Below are positions 8,231-16,813 of a DNA stretch of 64,000 nt, piece after piece (the first letter of the stretch is position 1; each line of letters opens with the position of its first letter). The stretch lies in assembly GCA_015061665.1 (NCBI GenBank), contig SUWC01000007.1:1-64000 (forward strand), in the 5' to 3' direction. This DNA is from Lentisphaerota bacterium (lineage in GTDB: Bacteria; Verrucomicrobiota; Kiritimatiellia; RFP12; UBA1067). The notes under the pieces are model-generated. The model was given only the letters and a program-made list of their open reading frames with translations, had not been told where the DNA came from and did not search any database. The translations under genes and the position numbers were made by a program.

Positions 8231-10186
8231 TCAATCTTCGCCCTTGAGCTCCTCGAGCTCGATGGACGCGTTCTCCCAGTCCGCCGTGTATCTGTCGATC
8301 TCCGCCTGGATGACGCGGACCTTCCGGTTGCACTCGGCGAAGTTTGTCGTCGGAGTCGGGTTGAAGAGTTCGGCGGACGCCTCGTCCAGCGCCTTCTGGA
8401 GCTCGTCCAACTTCTTCTCGGCCGTCTCGACGCGCTTTCTGAGTTCGCGCAGCTTCGGCGCTATCGCCTCGCGCGCCTCGGCGCGCGCCTTGCGAAGCTC
8501 CTTGCGGGACATCTTCTGCTGGTCCTGTCCGGCAGCAGGTTCCGTCGCCTTCTGCCTGACCTCGGGACGGACCGTCTTCGCCGCCTCGAGCTTCTTCTCG
8601 CAGTAGTAGTCGTATCCGCCCGGATACTGGCGTATGCCATCGCGCGTTATCTCGAGGATGGAAGTCGCCGTCGCGCGCACGAAGTCGATGTCGTGCGAGA
8701 CGAGCAGGATCGTGCCCTTGTACTTCTGGAGCGCGTCCTGCAGCAGGCGCCTTCCGTCTAGGTCAAGGTGGGTAGTCGGTTCGTCGAGGAGGAGGAAGTT
8801 TGGCGCGGTTAGGAAGAGTCGCAGGAACGCGAGTCGTATCTTCTCTCCGCCCGAGAGGACGCCCGCGGGCTTCTCGACGTCGTTTTCGTCGAACCCGAAC
8901 GCGCCCAGCTGGTTGCGGAACACCTTCTCGGGCCCGCCGCCCTTTGCGTCCCACGCGTTCTTCGCGTTGCGGTAGACCGAAACGTCCGGCGGAATCGTCT
9001 CGGCGAACTCCTGGCTCAGGTAGCCCGTAACGACGTTGTGCCCGAGGATCGCCCTGCCCTCGGTCGGCTGGCGCGTCCCCGCGATGATGCGCATGAGGGT
9101 CGTCTTGCCAAGTCCGTTGTATCCGATGAGCGCAACCTTGTCGCCGCGAGTGACCTGGAAGGACAATCCCGAAAAGACCTTCTTCACGCCGTCGTAGCTG
9201 AAGCCTAGGTCCTCGCACCTGAACATCTCGATTCCGCTGGGCGGCGGCTCGGCGAGGCGGAGCCGTCCCGAGTTCGTGTAGCGCTTCGGAAGGACGATCC
9301 GCTCCTCGTCGATCTTGTCGATGAGCTTCTGCCTGCTCTGCGCCTGTGCGGCCTTGGTGGCCTGGGCGCGGAATCGGTCGACGAACCGCTGGAGCTGCTC
9401 GCGGTGGTGGTCCTGGTTCTCCTTGGCAGCCTTGAGATGCTCGTAGCGAACTTCGCGCTCCGTCATGTACCAGTCGAGGTTTCCCTCGTAGCGCGTCGCC
9501 GTTCCCGCGTCGACTTCGACGATTATGTCCGTCAGCGTCCTGAGCAGGTACCTGTCGTGCGAGATCAGCATCAGCGTTCCGTCGTACGCCTTGAGGAACT
9601 TCTGGAGCCAGTCTACGGCGGGGAGGTCGAGGTAGTTCGAAGGTTCGTCGAGGAGCAGGAGGTCCGGCTTGGACGCGAGCACGCGAGAGAGCTCGGCCCT
9701 CATGCGCCATCCGCCTGAAAACGACTTGAACGGCTTGTCGAATTCGTCCGTCGAGAAGCCGAGTCCTCCCAGGGCGATCTTCACGCGCGTCTCTATGTCG
9801 TATCCGCCGAGGTGCTCGAACTGCGTCTGCAGCTCGCCGTACCTGCGCATCTTGACGGGGTCGGAGAGGTCTGCCTCCAGTTCCTGCATCTCCGCCTCCA
9901 TCTCGGCAAGGCCGGGGATTCCGCGAAGCGAATACTCGAGGAGCGTCTCCCCCTCGCTGTCCGGCTCGGGATTCTGACGCGTCCACCCGATGCGGGGCGA
10001 GTTCTCGATTATGAGCTCGCCGGTGTCGGTGGACATCTCGCCGAGGACGATCTTGAACAGCGTCGACTTGCCCGATCCGTTCGGACCAACGACGCCTACA
10101 CGCTCGCCCTTGTTCACGCGGAAGGTGACGTCGGCAAGGACGTCCTGATGCCCGTAGTGGACGGATATGTTGCGAAAGTCAAGCAT
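8231..10186 (-). CDS. ABC-F family ATP-binding protein
   Basis: 651 aa; two Walker A motifs (GPNGSGKST, GYNGLGKTT), two ABC signatures (FSGGWRMR, LSGGEKIR), C-terminal coiled coil; no TM domains. Confidence 0.93.
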   Translation of the reverse strand: MLDFRNISVHYGHQDVLADVTFRVNKGERVGVVGPNGSGKSTLFKIVLGEMSTDTGELIIENSPRIGWTRQNPEPDSEGETLLEYSLRGIPGLAEMEAEMQELEADLSDPVKMRRYGELQTQFEHLGGYDIETRVKIALGGLGFSTDEFDKPFKSFSGGWRMRAELSRVLASKPDLLLLDEPSNYLDLPAVDWLQKFLKAYDGTLMLISHDRYLLRTLTDIIVEVDAGTATRYEGNLDWYMTEREVRYEHLKAAKENQDHHREQLQRFVDRFRAQATKAAQAQSRQKLIDKIDEERIVLPKRYTNSGRLRLAEPPPSGIEMFRCEDLGFSYDGVKKVFSGLSFQVTRGDKVALIGYNGLGKTTLMRIIAGTRQPTEGRAILGHNVVTGYLSQEFAETIPPDVSVYRNAKNAWDAKGGGPEKVFRNQLGAFGFDENDVEKPAGVLSGGEKIRLAFLRLFLTAPNFLLLDEPTTHLDLDGRRLLQDALQKYKGTILLVSHDIDFVRATATSILEITRDGIRQYPGGYDYYCEKKLEAAKTVRPEVRQKATEPAAGQDQQKMSRKELRKARAEAREAIAPKLRELRKRVETAEKKLDELQKALDEASAELFNPTPTTNFAECNRKVRVIQAEIDRYTADWENASIELEELKGED

Positions 10187-10961
10187 TGCGGAATCCTTTC
10201 GAGACGCCCTCGCGCGGAAGGACCTCTAGCTCGATGTCGGTCCTCGACATGGACCTGAGCATGTCCCGCATCGTGTTCTCGGCGAGGTGCGGCTCGTTGC
10301 ATTCGCCAGAAAGATGACCGAGCGCGAGGTACCTGAGGCGCGGCGATGCGAAGCGTCGCACAAGGTCCGCCGCGTCGTCGTTCGAGAGGTGCCCGCGCGG
10401 ACCGCGTATCCTCCGCTTCAGGCTTTCGGGGCGCTCGCTCGACGCGAGAAGGCCACAGTCGTAGTCGGACTCCAGGGTCGCCGCGTCGGCCTCGCGCAGC
10501 TTGGTCCCGATGAAGTCGAGAGGCGTGCCGACGTCGGTCGCGTGGAAGTACGTAAACCCATTTGCCCGCACGAGGAACGCAACGGGATCCGGCACGTCGT
10601 GCGGAATCGAAAACGGCTCGACGGCGAAGCGCCCGACATTGAAGGACTGTCCGTTCTCAAACGTGAAGAACTCCGAAATGTCGACTCCGACAGAGGCCGC
10701 GATCGCCTCGGCGGTCATGTAGTTCGCAAAGAGCGGAACGTCGGGAAAATGCTTGTGGAACACCTCTATCCCCATCGTGTGGTCGGAGTGGTCGTGAGTG
10801 AAGACTATCCCCACGAGATGCGCGAGGTCTACGCCCGCCTGGCTGGCCCTTCTGCAAAGCTCCTTGTAGCGCACCCCGCAGTCGATCATGAGCCACGAAT
10901 CGCCGTCGCCCACGCAGTACGAGTTGCCGCAGCTGCCGCTTCCTAGTGATACTATCGTCAT
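10179..10961 (-). CDS. MBL-fold metallohydrolase (YycJ/WalJ-like)
   Basis: Start MTIVSLGSGSCGNSYCVG at 10961; THDHSDH metal-binding motif. Confidence 0.87.
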   Translation of the reverse strand: MTIVSLGSGSCGNSYCVGDGDSWLMIDCGVRYKELCRRASQAGVDLAHLVGIVFTHDHSDHTMGIEVFHKHFPDVPLFANYMTAEAIAASVGVDISEFFTFENGQSFNVGRFAVEPFSIPHDVPDPVAFLVRANGFTYFHATDVGTPLDFIGTKLREADAATLESDYDCGLLASSERPESLKRRIRGPRGHLSNDDAADLVRRFASPRLRYLALGHLSGECNEPHLAENTMRDMLRSMSRTDIELEVLPREGVSKGFRNA

Positions 10962-11554
10962 TTGCTGTCTTTCCTGTCGTCTTTGAAATTCACTTCGAAC
11001 GCCGTGCCGTCCGGAAACCTCGCGCGAAGGGTCCACTCCTCCTCCACTCCGTCCGCCTCGAACCGGTCGAGGAACTTCGCCAGCTGCGGCACGCGCGGCT
11101 TGCCGAGGACATGGAAGCTCCCTCCGTCCTTCGCGTCGTCTTCCTTGTACAGGACGTCGAAAGCCGCGAAGAAGCCCGAGAAGTCGCCGTCCTCGGCAAC
11201 TGCGAAACGCGAGTAGCCCGGCAGGTCGCTCAGCGGCTTCGTCACGACCTCGTCCTCGTTGGAATACACGTACGACGTCTTGTCCGCGCGGAACAGCGAA
11301 TCGAACGGATCCACCACGCGCCATTCGAAATCCACGCCTGGCCTGATGCGGTAAGTTCCCTTCGACACGAACCTCTCGCCGGTCGGAAGCGACTTGGTCT
11401 GGACAAACGAGCCGGTCGTCTCGTTCGTGGACGCGAGCTTCGCGCGCACGCGCTCTGGCACTTCACGCGCGAAGCCGTCCGTCGCCTCCGCGCCGGACGC
11501 GCGCAGGGACGCGCATGCGACAAGCGTCAGAACTGCAGCAAGCCGGACGAGCAT
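10958..11554 (-). CDS. LolA-like outer-membrane lipoprotein carrier protein
   Basis: 198 aa; signal peptide; GSFVQTKSLPTGERFVSKGTYRIRPGVDFEWRVVDPF typical of LolA/APE-cluster LolA-like proteins; 4-bp overlap with MBL gene. Confidence 0.72.
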   Translation of the reverse strand: MLVRLAAVLTLVACASLRASGAEATDGFAREVPERVRAKLASTNETTGSFVQTKSLPTGERFVSKGTYRIRPGVDFEWRVVDPFDSLFRADKTSYVYSNEDEVVTKPLSDLPGYSRFAVAEDGDFSGFFAAFDVLYKEDDAKDGGSFHVLGKPRVPQLAKFLDRFEADGVEEEWTLRARFPDGTAFEVNFKDDRKDSK

Positions 11555-13149
11555 GTCGCATCCCCTTCCCTGTATTCGTAGGCAAACTCGCCTTCGCCCC
11601 TGCGACGGACCGAAAACCCGATCTCAGCGCCCGGCGAAATGATCTTCGTGAACTTCATCCTCTTTACGCACTTCAATGCGCCAGACGAGCCCGCAAGGCG
11701 CGAATAGCGGACCGCGAAGCCGACCTGGGCAACGCCCGGGAGGATCGGCATGCCGGGGAAGTGCCCATCGAAATACGGCGCATTCGCATCGAAGACAAGC
11801 TTCGCCTCGTAGCAGCCTTCCGACTGCGATTCGGAGAGCACTTTGGGCTCGACAAGCGCCGAGTCCAGTATTTCCTTCACCGTCTGCATAACGACCTTTC
11901 CCTGCGCATTGCGCGGCAGCGACCTGACGTACCTGAACTTCTTGGGGACAGTGCCCTTCGGGAACACCGGAAGCATCATCCTGCGGAGCTCGAGCGCGTC
12001 GGGCCTTTCACCGTCCTTCCTGACGACGACACAGCCGATGCACGGTCCGCGCCGTCCCTCCACGACTGCGAGCGCACACTCGTCGAAGCCGAGCGCCCTG
12101 ACCTTCTCTTCCATCTCGGCGAGGTTGACGCGCTCCTCGTTGATCTTGACCATGCGGTCCATGCGCCCTAGCAGACGGAAGCTGCGCCCATCCGCCGCAA
12201 GCTCCACCCCGTCGCCCATCACGTAGCGAGGCGCAAACGAAAACGGCGAGCTCACCTCGAGCCTCGGCGCGGCGGAGACTCCGTCGCGAAACGCGGAGAC
12301 CCTGACCGGAGGGAACACCTCCCACGGCACGTCGCCCTTCGCAAGCGCGTCCGCAGACTGACGGCGCGACGCGACGCCGCCCGTCTCGGTAGAGCCGAAT
12401 ATCTCGCGCGGCGCGAGCCCGAAGACGCGCTCGGTCTTCGAGGCGACGTCGGACGTCAGCAGCGCCCCGCTCGTCGTTATCTCCACGCAGTTGCGCGGAA
12501 CGTCGTAGCCGGACGCATAAGACGTAAAGCGGGAGAGAAAGCTCGGTGTCGTTACGAGGAAGACGCTCCCGGCGTTCTTCATCTTCGCAAGCAGCGACTC
12601 GGGTGTCATTATGACCTCGGGGTCTACGCGGCAGCCGAGCGCCTTCGGGAGCATTGTCCGCCAAAGCGTGCCGTACATGTGCCCTGGCTCTATCGTGCAA
12701 AGGAACACGGTATCGTCCGCGGAAATCCTTCCCCTGTAGAAATCGCGGTGGAACGCGACCTCCTTCGCCAGAGACTCGAACGTCTTGACGATGGTCTTGG
12801 ACTTGCCCGTCGAGCCGCTTGTGTGGAACGTCACGTTGAACCTTTTGCGGCGGATGCGCCCCTCGACAAGGAACGTCATCGGCACGACGACCGCCGGGAG
12901 GGCAAGCGTAACGTACCAGAGATAATTTGGCCAGGCGAAAAACATCCTGGAAGCGGCAAAGGAAACGATGTTTACTGCCGACAGCGAAAGCAGTATCCAG
13001 AACCAGACCCAGGTCAGCCTTCTGCAGTATTCAACTGCGCCATCCGGCAATATCCCGCCCGATATGCGCTCGGCGAAGCGCAGACACGCGGGCTTCCGCC
13101 CCGGAAGAAGCGAAAGCCCGAACAGAAATGCGAATATCGCCGACAGCAT
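11527..13149 (-). CDS. Fusion: COG4648-like membrane domain + AMP-ligase (acyl-CoA synthetase-like) + ApeI/FabZ-like hotdog dehydratase
   Basis: 540 aa; N-terminal two-TM region (RFAERISGGILPDGAVEYCRRLTWVWF...); adenylation motif HTSGSTGKSKTIVK and FGSTETGGVA; C-terminal YFDGHFPGMPILPGVAQVGFAVRY hotdog dehydratase motif. Confidence 0.82.
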   Translation of the reverse strand: MLSAIFAFLFGLSLLPGRKPACLRFAERISGGILPDGAVEYCRRLTWVWFWILLSLSAVNIVSFAASRMFFAWPNYLWYVTLALPAVVVPMTFLVEGRIRRKRFNVTFHTSGSTGKSKTIVKTFESLAKEVAFHRDFYRGRISADDTVFLCTIEPGHMYGTLWRTMLPKALGCRVDPEVIMTPESLLAKMKNAGSVFLVTTPSFLSRFTSYASGYDVPRNCVEITTSGALLTSDVASKTERVFGLAPREIFGSTETGGVASRRQSADALAKGDVPWEVFPPVRVSAFRDGVSAAPRLEVSSPFSFAPRYVMGDGVELAADGRSFRLLGRMDRMVKINEERVNLAEMEEKVRALGFDECALAVVEGRRGPCIGCVVVRKDGERPDALELRRMMLPVFPKGTVPKKFRYVRSLPRNAQGKVVMQTVKEILDSALVEPKVLSESQSEGCYEAKLVFDANAPYFDGHFPGMPILPGVAQVGFAVRYSRLAGSSGALKCVKRMKFTKIISPGAEIGFSVRRRGEGEFAYEYREGDATCSSGLLQF

Positions 13150-13162
13150 TGGCGGAAACGGG

Positions 13163-13423
13163 TTACTCTTCGTTCACGAGCTTCGCCACGACGGACACGA
13201 CGTCCGACAGTGTTCGTATCTGGCGGAAGTCCTCCGGATTCACCTTCTTGCCGGTCTCCTGCTGGAGGCGGACGACAAGGTCTACGGCATCGATCGAATC
13301 TAGGTCAAGCTCCGTGAACAGGTTGACGTCCGGAGTCAGCCTTTCAGGCGCGACGTCGAACTCCTCGGAGAGTATCTTCCTTATCGTCGCCTCAATCTGT
13401 TCTTTGCTCATTGCCATTTTCAA
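13163..13423 (-). CDS. Acyl carrier protein
   Basis: 86 aa; phosphopantetheine site LDLDSIDAVDLVVRLQ. Confidence 0.88.
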   Translation of the reverse strand: MKMAMSKEQIEATIRKILSEEFDVAPERLTPDVNLFTELDLDSIDAVDLVVRLQQETGKKVNPEDFRQIRTLSDVVSVVAKLVNEE

Positions 13424-13442
13424 ATCTCCTTCTTCCTGCTCT

Positions 13443-13718
13443 TCAGCCGTTTTTCTGCGCTATGACGTAGTCAGCAAGCGACTTCACCGAATGGAACGTC
13501 TTCTTGTTGTCGGCTGGGTTCTTCGAAAACGCGACCCCGAACTCCTTCTTGATCGCCATTCCAAGCTCCAGCGCGTCGATGGAGTCAAGACCGAGCCCTT
13601 CTCCGAAGAGAGGGGCGTCGGTCTCGATTTCGCCGGGCGAAACATCCTCGAGGTCGAGGCTGGAAACTATGACTTCCTTGATTCTTGCAGCTGTTTCTTC
13701 AAATTGCATTTTTCTCAC
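13443..13718 (-). CDS. Acyl carrier protein
   Basis: 91 aa; phosphopantetheine site GLGLDSIDALELGMAI. Confidence 0.88.
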   Translation of the reverse strand: MRKMQFEETAARIKEVIVSSLDLEDVSPGEIETDAPLFGEGLGLDSIDALELGMAIKKEFGVAFSKNPADNKKTFHSVKSLADYVIAQKNG

Positions 13719-14329
13719 TTCTTCTTGCCGCCGTTCTTGGGCGGTGGTGGTGTAGAGGGCTTCTTGGGTGCGGGCGCGTGCGGCTTCGCAACAGGCTTCG
13801 GCGCAGGAGCAGGATGCTTCACCGCAGGCTTCGGCGCAGGCGGCTGGACCTTCTTGGCAAAGCGCAGGTCGTTGGCCATCGGCGTCTTGTCATGATGGTG
13901 CTTGTCGTGATGGTGCGATTCATGATGCCTGTCGTGGTGCCTGCCATAGTACGGCGGCGGCCTGTCGCGGTCGTGAATGAAGATGACGTCCGGCCCGTTG
14001 TCCTGCGGCAGCTTGTAGCCGTAGCCACGGCAGTTCGGACACTTCTCCGAATACCAGAAATGCTCCTTGACGCCTGTGCCGTCGCATTTCGGGCAGACCT
14101 TCGCGCCGACCGGCATGACCGTTCCATTCGGAAGCGTCAATCCCTGCTGAACGACGACCTGCGGCTGGACGACGGTCTGCTGTACTACGGGTACGTACGT
14201 GCCGTCGGGCTGCAGTATGACCTGCTGCATCGAGCCATCGGCCATCTTCATGTACATGGGCTGGACGACCGTCTGGGCGTAAGCAGCCGACAACGCGGAG
14301 CATGCCGCAATCAGCATAAGTTTCTTCAT
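13715..14329 (-). CDS. Secreted protein with DnaJ-type CxxCxGxG cysteine motifs, His-rich segment and Pro/Lys/Ala tail
   Basis: Start MKKLMLIAACSALSAAYAQ at 14329; VCPKCDGTGVKEHFWYSEKCPNCRGYGYK; HHDRHHESHHHDKHHHDK; PAPKPAVKHPAPAPKPVAKPHAPAPKKPSTPPPPKNGGKKK. Confidence 0.7.
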   Translation of the reverse strand: MKKLMLIAACSALSAAYAQTVVQPMYMKMADGSMQQVILQPDGTYVPVVQQTVVQPQVVVQQGLTLPNGTVMPVGAKVCPKCDGTGVKEHFWYSEKCPNCRGYGYKLPQDNGPDVIFIHDRDRPPPYYGRHHDRHHESHHHDKHHHDKTPMANDLRFAKKVQPPAPKPAVKHPAPAPKPVAKPHAPAPKKPSTPPPPKNGGKKK

Positions 14330-14343
14330 GGCGTGTCCTTTCA

Positions 14344-15357
14344 TTAGGTGGTTTGTGGTGAAACGAATACGTCCTCGCCAGGCACAAGCGGACGTCCGCG
14401 CAGGAAGTCCCCGCCGCTCATGAGCGAGGAGCCCTCGGGCTTGAGCTCGGTGAGCTTGATGGCCGTGTCGAGACACTTTACAATCGGTCCGGCGGCACAG
14501 TCCTTGGTCTTCACCGTGACGCACTTGAGAACAGTCCCCGGCACTGCGTCGCGCCACCCGGGCTCGAGGTTGCTGACGATTTCCGCGCGCGTAACGATTA
14601 CACGCCCCGTGCTGCCCTTCTTGCGGAAGCGTTCGGGCAGGAAGGTGTAGCAGCCGGGCCACGGAGAGTATGCGCGTATCTTGCGCTCCGTGACGATTAC
14701 TGGGTCGGACCAGTTGATCAAGCCGTCCGTCTTCTTGAGCTTTCCGGCGAAAGTCGCGTCCGCGTCGTTCTGGGGCATCTCCGGCGGAAGCTGTCCTCTG
14801 CCGAGGAGCCGCAGCGTCTTTGCAAGCGTGACGCCGCCCGTCGTGGAAAGGTCGTTCATCAGCTCCCCGCCGGTGACGTCCGAATAGATCGGCTCGTAGC
14901 TCTGCATCATGATGGGGCCGGAATCCATCCCCTCGGTCATGCGCATGACGGTAACGCCGGTAAGCTTGTCGCCAGCGGCAACTGCCGCGACAACCGGCGA
15001 CGCGCCGCGGTACTTCGGCAGAAGCGAGAAATGACAGTTGACGCAGCCGTACTTCGGAAGGTTGAGAAGCGCGGGACGAAGGAACTGCCCGAACGCAACG
15101 ACCGCGATGACGTCAGGGTTCCACTCCCTGATCTTCGCCATCGCCTCGGGAGAATTGACGTTCTCAGGCGAAATTACGCACTTGAATCCGTGAACGACGG
15201 CAAACGCCTTGCAGGGGCAGGGCGTCAGCCACTTTCCCCGGCCGGCTGGACGATCGGGCTGCGTGACGATTCCGACAACCTCAAGCTCCTCCTCGCGCAT
15301 CAACGCGCGAAGGCAGACGGCTGAGGCCGCGCTGGATCCCATGAATACTACTCTCAT
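14344..15357 (-). CDS. fmt: Methionyl-tRNA formyltransferase
   Basis: Start MRVVFMGSSAASAVCL at 15357; NCHFSLLPKYRGASPVVAAVAAGDKLTGVTVMRMTEGMDSGPIM is Fmt-specific. Confidence 0.93.
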   Translation of the reverse strand: MRVVFMGSSAASAVCLRALMREEELEVVGIVTQPDRPAGRGKWLTPCPCKAFAVVHGFKCVISPENVNSPEAMAKIREWNPDVIAVVAFGQFLRPALLNLPKYGCVNCHFSLLPKYRGASPVVAAVAAGDKLTGVTVMRMTEGMDSGPIMMQSYEPIYSDVTGGELMNDLSTTGGVTLAKTLRLLGRGQLPPEMPQNDADATFAGKLKKTDGLINWSDPVIVTERKIRAYSPWPGCYTFLPERFRKKGSTGRVIVTRAEIVSNLEPGWRDAVPGTVLKCVTVKTKDCAAGPIVKCLDTAIKLTELKPEGSSLMSGGDFLRGRPLVPGEDVFVSPQTT

Positions 15358-15397
15358 ACTTTTAGGGAATATTATATCATATATAGCCCTTGGGAGT

Positions 15398-15772
15398 GCG
15401 CGGCGAATAAGCCAGATTCTGTTCACCCCTTTCGGGGCTCCGATCATTCATCTAAGCAATCAACCCGGAATCTCAAGGCACCCCTTGCGAGGCGCCGCCG
15501 GACGGGCAGCCCGTCGATTCCCTATTTGATCTTGCTCCGGGGAGGGTTTGCCCTGCGCGCGTCGTTTCAGCCGCGCCGGTGGTCTCTTACACCGCCATTT
15601 CACCTTTACGTCCTCGCTGTTCGCTCGAACGCAGTCTGTTCTCTGTGGCACTTTCCATCACGCGGGATTTCCCCGCGTCTTTCGTCCTTGACGAACGAAT
15701 CCCCTGCCCTGTGGAGTCCGGACTTTCCTCAGCCTCTCGGCCGCGATCGGTCACTCACGCACCGCCCAAGGG
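15398..15772 (-). ncRNA. rnpB: RNase P RNA (bacterial type A-like)
   Basis: Reverse strand contains canonical GAGGAAAGTCCGGACTCC near the 5' end, GGTGAAATGGCGGTGTAAGAGACCACC, and ACAGAATCTGGCTTAT at the 3' end. Ends approximate. Confidence 0.93.
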
Positions 15773-15786
15773 CGAAATCGAAATCA

Positions 15787-16515
15787 TCAGTCGCGATAGA
15801 GCATGCGGCCGCACATCGTGCACGCCACAATGCGCTGCGGCTTGCCCGCCTCGCCGTTCTTGGCGTTGGCGTCCGTCAGCTGCGCGACGCTTGGAGGCTG
15901 AACCAGGTTGCAGCCGTCGCACACACCGCTCTGCGTCAGCGGGACGACAACGGGCCAGCGCTTCGTGCGAAGGCGCTCGTAGTAGAGCTTGGCCTTGGGA
16001 TCGGTCACGAGCTTTGCCTTCTCGACGCGCTCCTTCTGAGCCTCATCAAGCTCGGCCTTGACCGCCGCTATGCGCTCGTCTAGCTCGGAGCAGACCGCGT
16101 CGATGCCGCTCTTCGCCTCGTCGAACATCTCCTGCGCCTTCGCAACGCGCGCCTCGGCGCTAGGAATGTCGTCCATCGCGGAAATCTGGCTGGCCTCCGT
16201 CGCCTCTAGGTCGTGGGAAACGAGGTCGATCTGCATCGAGTACTGCTGGTACTCCTTGTTGCTGGAAAGCCCAGCCTGGGTCGTCTTGAGCTGCTGGATG
16301 CGCTCCTTGAGGGCCTGCGCGTCGGATTCGTAGGACTTGACTCGCTCCTGAGACTGCTGGAGCCCGGCCTTAGCTGCCGTAAGATCGGCGCTTACACCTG
16401 TCAAACGCGCCATCTCCAATGCCTTCCGGCGAGGAAGATCCTTCATCTCATGCTCGAGTTCGCGGATTCTTCCGTCAACCTCCTGAAGCTCAATGAGCGC
16501 TTGAATAACCGTCAC
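15787..16515 (-). CDS. Zinc-ribbon coiled-coil protein (C4-type zinc ribbon domain family)
   Basis: Likely GTG start at 16515 preceded by AAAGGAG; long coiled coil; CDGCNLVQPP...IVACTMCGRMLYRD zinc ribbon. Confidence 0.82.
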   Translation of the reverse strand: MTVIQALIELQEVDGRIRELEHEMKDLPRRKALEMARLTGVSADLTAAKAGLQQSQERVKSYESDAQALKERIQQLKTTQAGLSSNKEYQQYSMQIDLVSHDLEATEASQISAMDDIPSAEARVAKAQEMFDEAKSGIDAVCSELDERIAAVKAELDEAQKERVEKAKLVTDPKAKLYYERLRTKRWPVVVPLTQSGVCDGCNLVQPPSVAQLTDANAKNGEAGKPQRIVACTMCGRMLYRD

Positions 16516-16569
16516 GGGTTTTCTCCTTTGGTTCTGCCCTGCCCTCGGCACACGCCTTAGGCTTGAAGT

Positions 16570-16647
16570 TGGGGCAGGAGACGGGACTCGAACCCGCAAC
16601 CCTCAGAATCACAATCTGATGATCTAACCAATTGATCTACTCCCGCC
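16570..16647 (-). tRNA. tRNA-His (anticodon GTG)
   Basis: Reverse strand GGCGGGAGTAGATCAATTGGTTAGATCATCAGATTGTGATTCTGAGGGTTGCGGGTTCGAGTCCCGTCTCCTGCCCCA; cloverleaf, GTG anticodon, extra G-1 opposite C73, encoded CCA. Confidence 0.96.
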
Positions 16648-16651
16648 ATCA

Positions 16652-16727
16652 TGGAGCCAGGTAAGGGACTCGAACCCCCGACCTGCTCATTACGAATGAG
16701 CCGCACTACCAACTGTGCTAACCTGGC
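16652..16727 (-). tRNA. tRNA-Thr (anticodon CGT)
   Basis: Reverse strand GCCAGGTTAGCACAGTTGGTAGTGCGGCTCATTCGTAATGAGCAGGTCGGGGGTTCGAGTCCCTTACCTGGCTCCA; loop TTCGTAA, encoded CCA. Confidence 0.95.
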
Positions 16728-16813
16728 CTTTGTGATTGAGAGATAGTATATCAAAATGCGGTCCTCGCAGTCAATGGGGAAAATGACGAAAAATGAGTTT
16801 TGGGTCCCTTTCC

